Origin: Dehalococcoidia bacterium
GTDB lineage: Bacteria > Chloroflexota > Dehalococcoidia > Lucifugimonadales > JAGWBF01
DNA length: 8,199 nt
Assembly: GCA_021296015.1 (NCBI GenBank)
Contig: JAGWBG010000046.1
Location: forward strand, 1 to 8,199
Reading direction: 5' to 3'
Shown: one piece after another, positions 4,200-8,199 of the stretch
How the letters are laid out: every line of letters begins with the position of its first letter
How positions within the stretch are numbered: the first letter of the stretch is position 1
Position numbers and translations under genes: made by a program
Notes under the pieces: generated by a model
Database searches by the model: none
The model's input: the letters and a program-made list of their open reading frames with translations, nothing else
What the model was told of the DNA's origin: nothing

Positions 4200-6865
4200 G
4201 ACCCAACCCCTTTCCGCACCACTTCCGACACTCGCTGGAGGGCCTCACCCAGCTTGTCGGCCCGCCGGCCGCCGGCCTGGGCTATCTCGGGCCGCCCTCC
4301 GCCACCGCCCTCCACCACGCTGGCCGTCTCCTTGGCGATATTGCCCGCGTGAAGCCCCCTGAGCACCAGGTCGGGAGTGACCATGGCGATAATTGTGGGT
4401 CGGTCGTTGTGCACTGCGGCCAGCACTATTACCCCGCTGGAGAGCCTGGCCTTGAGCCAGTCACCCATCTCCCTCATAGCGTCTGCACTGCCGGCCGAGG
4501 TCTGGACTGCCAACACCTTCATTCCCTCCACGTCCTGCACCCTGGACAGAAGCTCTTGGGCCTCCCTTCTCAGGCTCTCTCGCTCCAGGGCAGCCACCCG
4601 CTTCCTGAGTTGGTCCGACTCCCTGATAAAGCTATCCAGACGCTCCTCCAAGTCGCCCAGGGGAGTCTGGAGCTTGTTAGATATGGACTCCAGCATGGAC
4701 GTGCGCTCCGCGAAAAGCTCCTCGGCAGCCCGTCCGGTGACGGCCTCGATGCGCCTCATCCCTCCGCCTATACCGGACTCGCCCAGTACGAAGAGGGGGC
4801 CAATCTGGCCCGTAGATATAACATGGGTGCCACCGCACACCTCCAGGCTGAACCTGTCTCCACCCGCCGTAGGCTGGTCGGACATCTCCACCACCCGCAC
4901 CACGTCTCCGTACCGGTCTCCGAAGAAGGCCAGAGCGCCCTCCTGCACGGCCCGGGTGAAGCTGGACTCCCGGGTGCTCACCGTCAGGTTGTCCCGTACC
5001 TTCCGGCTCACCAACCCCTGTACGTCCATAAGCTCGTCCCTGGAGAGGGAGCTGATGTGGCTGTAGTCGAAGCGCAGCCTGTCCGGGGTCACCAGAGACC
5101 CCGCCTGGCGTACGTGGGGGCCAAGCACCTGGCGCAGGGCTGCGTGGAGCATGTGGGTGCCGCTGTGGTTGCGGGCGGTGTCCATGCGTCTCATGGAGTC
5201 AACGCGAGCTTCCACCGTCTCCCCCAAAGATATGTCACCCTCCTCGACTATCCCCCTGTGTACTATGAGGCCGGCGACGGGGCTTTGGCTGTCTTCAACC
5301 CGGACCCTGCCGTTGGGGCCGGTAATGACCCCGGCGTCCCCCACTTGGCCGCCGCCCTCGGCGTAGAAGGGCGTCCCCCTGAGCACCACTTCTACCTTCT
5401 GCCCCTTGGCGGCATGGCCGGTTGGCGTGTCTTCCACCAGAAGCGCAGCCACTACCGATTCCCGGGCAAGACTCTCGTAGCCCACGAACTCGATGCCGCC
5501 CACGCCCAAGTTCTCGTAGGTGGGTAACACCTCCATAGCGCCGGTGAAGGCGTGGGCTGCCCTGGCACGCTCCCTCTGGGCCTCCATCTCCGCCTCAAAG
5601 CCCTCCATGTCTACGGTCAGGCCGTGCTCCCGGGCTATCTCTGCGGTAAGCTCCGGCGGGAAGCCGTAAGTATCGTAGAGGATGAATGTGTCCCTCCCTG
5701 GTACGCATGCCGCCGTTTGTCCTTGAGGCGCTTCAGCTTCCAGCGAGGCCAGCAAGTCCTCCAGGATGCCTATACCCCGCTCAAAGGTCTGGCTGAACCT
5801 GTCCTCCTCAAGCCCCACCACCCGCATGATGAAGTCCCGGTTGGTGGAAAGCTCCGGATAGACGTGCTGGAAGCGCCGGATTGCAGACTCGGCTACCTCG
5901 GTAAAGAAAGGCTCCTCCAGCCCCAGCCTGCGCCCGTAGCGAATAGCCCGCCGGATGATGCGGCGCAGTACGTAGCCCCGGCCCTCGTTCCCCGGCACCA
6001 CGCCGTCGGCAATGAGAAAGGCCACTGCCCTGCTGTGCTCGGCCACCACCCGCAGGGCGTAGTCGGTGTCCCTGTCAGCCCCGTAGGTCTTGCCGGTTAG
6101 CTGGCACACTTCCTGTATGATGGGCCAGAAGAGGTCCGTCTCGTAGAGATTTCTCTTGTCCTGGAGTATGGCGGCAGCCCGCTCCAGTCCCATGCCCGTG
6201 TCTATGCTGGGAGCGGGCAGGGGCGTCCGGTTGCGCTCCTGGTCCTGGTAGAGCTGCATGAACACCAGGTTCCATAGCTCGACGAACCGCTCGCAGTCGT
6301 GGTTGGGGTGGCATTCGGGGCTGCCGCAGCCGTACTCCACGCCGCCGTCGTAGTGTATCTCACTGCAGGGGCCGCATGGCCCCTCGTTGCCCGCCGGACC
6401 CCACCAGTTGTCCTTGTCGCCGTAGCGGTAGATGCGCTCCGGGGGCACCCCTATGTCCTGGTTCCAATGCCGGAAGGCCTCTTCATCGTCCAGGTATATG
6501 GTCACGTAAAGGCGCTCCGGGGATAGCTTGAAATGCTGGGTCACGAACTCCCAGGACCAGGCGATGGCTTCCTTCTTGAAGTAGTCCCCTATGCTGAAGT
6601 TGCCCAGCATCTCGAAAAAGGTCAGATGCTTGTGGTCGCCCACCTCATCCACGTCGGTGGTGCGGAAGCTCTTCTGGGAGGAAGTGAGGCGTTGGCTGGG
6701 CGGCGTGGACTCTCCCATGAAGAAAGGCTTGAAAGGGACCATGCCTGCGCTGGTGAAGAGCAGCGTGGGGTCACCGGCAGGAACCAGGGATGAACTGGGC
6801 ATCACCGTGTGCCCTCTGCTCCGGAAGAACTCCAGGAAGGTCTGTCTTATCAGGTCTCCGTTCAT
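4196..6865 (-). CDS. alaS: Alanyl-tRNA synthetase
   Basis: This 889-aa class II synthetase joins alanine to tRNA-Ala in the cytoplasm. It is full length and domain-complete. The aminoacylation domain contains SAGMVPFKPFF (39-49), DHKHLTFFEMLGNFS (77-91), GPAGNEGPCGPCSEIHYD (156-173) and GMGLERAAAILQ (224-235). The editing domain carries the zinc-binding set HxxxH (His567, His571) and CxxxH (Cys677, His681) that clears Ser- and Gly-mischarged tRNA. The C-Ala domain near the end has the glycine-rich VVEGGGGGRPEIAQAGG stretch (850-866). A Cys-rich insertion at 180-191 (C180, C185, C191) precedes RFVELWN; relatives I recall have a fourth Cys where this protein has His189. The ATG at 6865 is preceded by AAGGGG 5 nt upstream and the protein begins with the expected 'LIRQTFLEFF' helix. 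The stop overlaps the start of ruvX. A hairpin repeat lies in its leader. Confidence 0.98.
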   Translation of the reverse strand: MNGDLIRQTFLEFFRSRGHTVMPSSSLVPAGDPTLLFTSAGMVPFKPFFMGESTPPSQRLTSSQKSFRTTDVDEVGDHKHLTFFEMLGNFSIGDYFKKEAIAWSWEFVTQHFKLSPERLYVTIYLDDEEAFRHWNQDIGVPPERIYRYGDKDNWWGPAGNEGPCGPCSEIHYDGGVEYGCGSPECHPNHDCERFVELWNLVFMQLYQDQERNRTPLPAPSIDTGMGLERAAAILQDKRNLYETDLFWPIIQEVCQLTGKTYGADRDTDYALRVVAEHSRAVAFLIADGVVPGNEGRGYVLRRIIRRAIRYGRRLGLEEPFFTEVAESAIRRFQHVYPELSTNRDFIMRVVGLEEDRFSQTFERGIGILEDLLASLEAEAPQGQTAACVPGRDTFILYDTYGFPPELTAEIAREHGLTVDMEGFEAEMEAQRERARAAHAFTGAMEVLPTYENLGVGGIEFVGYESLARESVVAALLVEDTPTGHAAKGQKVEVVLRGTPFYAEGGGQVGDAGVITGPNGRVRVEDSQSPVAGLIVHRGIVEEGDISLGETVEARVDSMRRMDTARNHSGTHMLHAALRQVLGPHVRQAGSLVTPDRLRFDYSHISSLSRDELMDVQGLVSRKVRDNLTVSTRESSFTRAVQEGALAFFGDRYGDVVRVVEMSDQPTAGGDRFSLEVCGGTHVISTGQIGPLFVLGESGIGGGMRRIEAVTGRAAEELFAERTSMLESISNKLQTPLGDLEERLDSFIRESDQLRKRVAALERESLRREAQELLSRVQDVEGMKVLAVQTSAGSADAMREMGDWLKARLSSGVIVLAAVHNDRPTIIAMVTPDLVLRGLHAGNIAKETASVVEGGGGGRPEIAQAGGRRADKLGEALQRVSEVVRKGVGS

Positions 6866-6905
6866 ATTGTCCCCTTACTTCTCTCGGAGGGTGATTCTTC
6901 TGACA

Positions 6906-6942
6906 CCCTTCATCCCAGCCTTCTCCCACAAGGGGGAAGGGG
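6906..6942 (-). repeat. Dispersed repeat of the 'ggctggggtgaggg' family, inside the alaS leader
   Basis: Read on the minus strand this gives a stem CCTTCCCCC-TTGT-GGGAGAAGG (pairing 6919-6927 with 6932-6940), then GCTGGGATGAAGGG. It is an inverted, diverged copy of the repeat at 7119-7156. It lies between the candidate promoter and the alaS start, 53 nt from the ATG, so the alaS mRNA would carry it. There is no U-tract after the stem, so it is not an obvious terminator. Confidence 0.65.
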
Positions 6943-6969
6943 CCATATAAACATCCCCTCGGCCGTCAG

Positions 6970-6983
6970 GTCCGTCTCCGGAC
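6970..6983. repeat. Small inverted repeat GTCCG-TCTC-CGGAC
   Basis: A perfect 5-bp stem with a 4-nt loop, at the expected start of the alaS transcript just downstream of the candidate -10. It could be a leader hairpin; chance is also possible. Confidence 0.25.
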
Positions 6984-6989
6984 AGTGTA

Positions 6990-7018
6990 AATATATAATA
7001 TGGCTGACCTCTAGTCCA
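6990..7018 (-). promoter_or_regulatory. Candidate alaS promoter
   Basis: On the minus strand TGGACT (7013-7018, 4 of 6 to consensus) is followed by a 17-bp spacer and TATATT (6990-6995, 5 of 6). It lies in the most AT-rich spot of the intergenic region (about 6988-7001). The leader would be about 118 nt and contain the 6906-6942 repeat. I looked for a T-box in that leader and saw no conserved T-box sequence. Confidence 0.45.
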
Positions 7019-7118
7019 TCATGGGACGGACATTCGCTATTTGTGTTGGTAATGCCGGATGTGAATACCAAAACGTTCTGAGAATACCAAGGGACGGGTC
7101 CCATGAGAGTCTATCATG

Positions 7119-7156
7119 CCCATCTCCCCTGGCAGGAGAGGGCTGGGGTGAGGGGG
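7119..7156 (+). repeat. Dispersed repeat of the 'ggctggggtgaggg' family, second copy
   Basis: The sequence runs from CCCATCTCCCC through GGAGAGGGCTGGGGTGAGGG. An imperfect stem (CTCCCCT against AGGAGAG, one mismatch) precedes the conserved tail. It is inverted relative to the copy at 6906-6942. Its reverse translation gives 'SPSPQPSPARG', a well-known artefact protein of this repeat family. Confidence 0.75.
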
Positions 7157-7177
7157 AGGATCCCTCGTTTCTACCCT

Positions 7178-7221
7178 CATTCCGGCGGCGGCTGGAACCC
7201 ATCATCCCGCTTTCGCAGACC
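7178..7221. repeat. Fragment of a 'cattccggcg / cccgctttcgc' dispersed repeat
   Basis: TCATTCCGGCGG followed by 'catcccgctttcgcagac' resembles pieces of the other repeats in this window (CATTCCGGCGAAG at 2418; the CCCGC-A4-GCGGG hairpin at 1936). It has no clear terminal inverted repeats and looks decayed. Confidence 0.4.
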
Positions 7222-7357
7222 TTTACATAACTAGCGAAGAAGCCCCTGGTCTTGTCATTACTATGAAAACAGGGATCTCACCACCTTGTACGATATAGTC
7301 TCCCCAAGGCCATAACGACTCCGAGCGCCCTGTCCGTCTTTACAAGCAGCTTTAACT
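7222..7357. other. Intergenic stretch without a recognised feature
   Basis: No supported gene, RNA or repeat. The minus-strand open frame that crosses it also crosses the neighbouring repeat element and has no independent support. Confidence 0.5.
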
Positions 7358-7500
7358 GTCACCCCGAGTGTCCCATTGTCACCCCCAGCCCGCCGAAGGC
7401 GGACGAGGGGTCTAAAATCCTTGCAACCAGAAACGTTTTGGTCATTGGGCACTTTAGATTCCTTCCGCCTCCGGCAGCCCGCAGTCGGACTCAGAATGAC
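7358..7500. repeat. Inverted-repeat (MITE/REP-like) element with long arms
   Basis: Two half-ends in tandem (GTCACCCCGAG at 7358, GTCACCCCCAG at 7378) face GAATGAC at 7494-7500. Inside, the left arm 7392-7416 pairs with the right arm 7453-7475: GCCGAAGGCGGA against GCCGGAGGCGGA, then TCTAAA against TTTAGA, with a few mismatches and a 36-nt loop. It is the same general family as the element at 2275-2391 ('actttagattcc' is shared). A minus-strand translation gives 'FRPLVRLRRAGGDN', typical of repeat artefacts. Confidence 0.7.
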
Positions 7501-7586
7501 ATTTCAAGCAGCCTGGGTTGCGCATCCTTAGCGTCGGCACGCCCTGGATTACTCGCAATGGCAACGAAGGGAGCCTGACGTTATCA

Positions 7587-7615
7587 TTGACCGACTTGGG
7601 AGTTTAGCATAAAAT
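7587..7615 (+). promoter_or_regulatory. Promoter of the SWIM-protein gene
   Basis: TTGACC (7587-7592, 5 of 6), a 17-bp spacer, and TAAAAT (7610-7615, 5 of 6). The predicted start near 7622 leaves a leader of about 29 nt before the gene's ATG. It could also drive the tRNA downstream. Confidence 0.65.
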
Positions 7616-7639
7616 CATTCATGGATGGTAGGCTTTCTC

Positions 7640-7647
7640 AAGGAGGT
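7640..7647 (+). promoter_or_regulatory. Ribosome binding site fixing the SWIM-protein start
   Basis: AAGGAGGT is a full Shine-Dalgarno match just before GGT and the ATG at 7651. It shows that translation begins at 7651 and not at the in-frame ATG at 7621, which lies at the predicted transcription start and lacks a ribosome binding site. Confidence 0.8.
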
Positions 7648-7650
7648 GGT

Positions 7651-7902
7651 ATGCACTCGAGTCTCATCAGCAAGATAGAGAAGTCTCGGACCTATGCCGA
7701 GGAAAAGGAGAGGGTGACCTTTAACACCTTCAGTACCAGCTTCCGCGGCAACCATAATAGCTACGACGTAAGCTATGATGGAGAAAGTTGGCATTGCTCC
7801 TGCCCCTTCTTCGCGACCCGAGCTCTGTGCAGCCACACCATGGCCCTCCAGCGTATTCTTGAGGATATGCTACCCAAAGAAGCGAAGATCGAAGGCCTGT
7901 AG
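7651..7902 (+). CDS. Small free-standing SWIM zinc-finger protein
   Basis: This 83-aa protein is little more than a SWIM finger. Residues 1-25 are charged and probably helical. Residues 35-48 are a beta-rich lead (YDVSYDGESWH) and the zinc motif follows as C49-x-C51-x8-C60-x-H62, the CxCxnCxH signature. A final helix MALQRILEDM ends the fold. SWIM fingers bind DNA or protein partners and usually occur inside larger proteins such as transposases, SWI2/SNF2 helicases or Sws1-type recombination factors. Here there is no other domain. The gene has its own promoter, a strong ribosome binding site and ends 31 bp before a tRNA gene, the only plus-strand protein gene in the window. Its role is unknown; a nucleic-acid-binding function is inferred from the finger alone. 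The window has no partner helicase or transposase. Confidence 0.85.
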   Translation: MHSSLISKIEKSRTYAEEKERVTFNTFSTSFRGNHNSYDVSYDGESWHCSCPFFATRALCSHTMALQRILEDMLPKEAKIEGL

Positions 7903-7933
7903 AGCGTAATACATTACTATCAACATCCTGCGA

Positions 7934-8008
7934 GCGGGTGTAACTCAGTGGTAGAGTGTTTGCTTCCCAAGCAAAAAGTCGTGGGTTCGAATCCCATCAC
8001 CCGCTCCA
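7934..8008 (+). tRNA. tRNA-Gly, anticodon CCC
   Basis: A complete cloverleaf. The acceptor stem GCGGGTG (7934-7940) pairs with CACCCGC (7998-8004). The D stem is ACTC/GAGT, the anticodon stem TTTGC/GCAAA around the loop TTCCCAA (anticodon CCC at 7966-7968, reads GGG). The variable loop is 5 nt and the T arm is GTGGG-TTCGAAT-CCCAT. The discriminator is T8005 and the CCA end (8006-8008) is encoded. The first D-stem pair is A-T where G-C is usual, with both sides changed. It is in the same direction as the SWIM gene, 31 bp after its stop. Confidence 0.97.
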
Positions 8009-8152
8009 CATCATCGTCCCAATCCGGTTTTATATCGGCCGACCCTACCCCGTCTCCCTATGTTGGACACTGACGACCAGATGGGCAAACTATCTGAGTG
8101 GGCCACAATCCCCTGAGGAGTTCCGTTCCAGTGCCTTACTAAACTGAGACCA

Positions 8153-8185
8153 CCACCCACGTCTGACGGGGGCGAGACGTTGTGG
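8153..8185. repeat. Hairpin downstream of the tRNA
   Basis: ACGTCT (8159-8164) pairs exactly with AGACGT (8175-8180) across a 10-nt G-rich loop. CCAC (8153-8156) and GTGG (8182-8185) extend it through a small internal loop. It is not followed by a T-run, so a simple terminator is unlikely. It may belong to a feature beyond the window. The rest of 8009-8199 shows nothing recognisable. Confidence 0.4.
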
Positions 8186-8199
8186 CAAAATCGACTATA

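Noticed and set aside
4349..5527. 392-aa plus-strand open frame opposite alaS
   Set aside because: It is antisense to the well-conserved alaS core. It has His/Leu/Pro-rich composition and no recognisable domain, and is the shadow of a high-GC gene.
6866..6990. T-box riboswitch in the alaS leader
   Set aside because: I found no conserved T-box sequence or antiterminator/terminator pair. The hairpin present is a dispersed repeat without a U-tract.
6971..6999. Plus-strand promoter using TATAAT at 6994-6999
   Set aside because: A perfect -10 exists, but the sequence 17 bp upstream (TCCGTC) is a poor -35, and no plus-strand gene follows for 650 bp.
7011..7205. 64-aa minus-strand open frame
   Set aside because: It contains 'SPSPQPSPARG', the classic artefact of the 'ggctggggtgaggg' repeat.
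7261..7452. 63-aa minus-strand open frame upstream of the SWIM gene
   Set aside because: Half of it is the repeat arm ('FRPLVRLRRAGGDN'). It has no ribosome binding site and no homologous domain that I recognise.

Overview
The window looks like part of a chromosome from an anaerobic bacterium of moderately high GC, most likely Chloroflexota (Dehalococcoidia or SAR202-like). This placement is an inference from three things: the alaS-ruvX gene pair, a Thermus-like 7Fe ferredoxin beside a very large fused BadF/BcrA-type activase, and the load of short palindromic intergenic repeats. No marker gene here proves it.

The left 6.9 kb is read leftward on the minus strand. From upstream to downstream it carries alaS (alanyl-tRNA synthetase, 889 aa), ruvX (starting on a probable CTG that overlaps the alaS stop), a 7Fe/8Fe ferredoxin behind its own strong promoter, and an alpha/beta hydrolase. 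A repeat-filled gap of about 740 bp follows, then a TetR-family regulator and the first 370 codons of a large CoA-enzyme activase that leaves the window at base 1. The activase is open from 1110 to the left edge and has clear ASKHA ATPase and iron-sulfur cysteine motifs.

The right part is read rightward: a divergent intergenic region (about 6866-7650) full of repeats and promoters, a free-standing 83-aa SWIM zinc-finger protein with its own promoter and strong ribosome binding site, and a complete tRNA-Gly(CCC) with encoded CCA. The last 190 bases hold one hairpin and nothing else I recognise.

Three themes link the genes. The alaS-ruvX pair is ordinary translation and rRNA-maturation housekeeping. 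The ferredoxin is a plausible low-potential electron carrier, and activases of this family take electrons from ferredoxins or flavodoxins, but nothing in the window directly joins the two genes. TetR plus activase looks like a small regulated unit: 52 bp between the genes, a 12-bp-period direct repeat in that gap, and a palindrome over the candidate -35 region of tetR.

The intergenic DNA carries at least two families of short inverted-repeat elements. One has GTCATTCC-type ends; the other is the 'ggctggggtgaggg' family. Their spurious translations (for example 'SPSPQPSPARG', 'VIPNGVRNLK', 'FRPLVRLRRAGGDN') account for several small open frames. I saw no clearly new multi-gene system. The most unusual items are the large activase with its candidate operators, the CTG-started ruvX, the Cys-to-His change in the AlaRS cysteine-rich insertion, the small SWIM protein next to a tRNA, and the dense repeat clusters.
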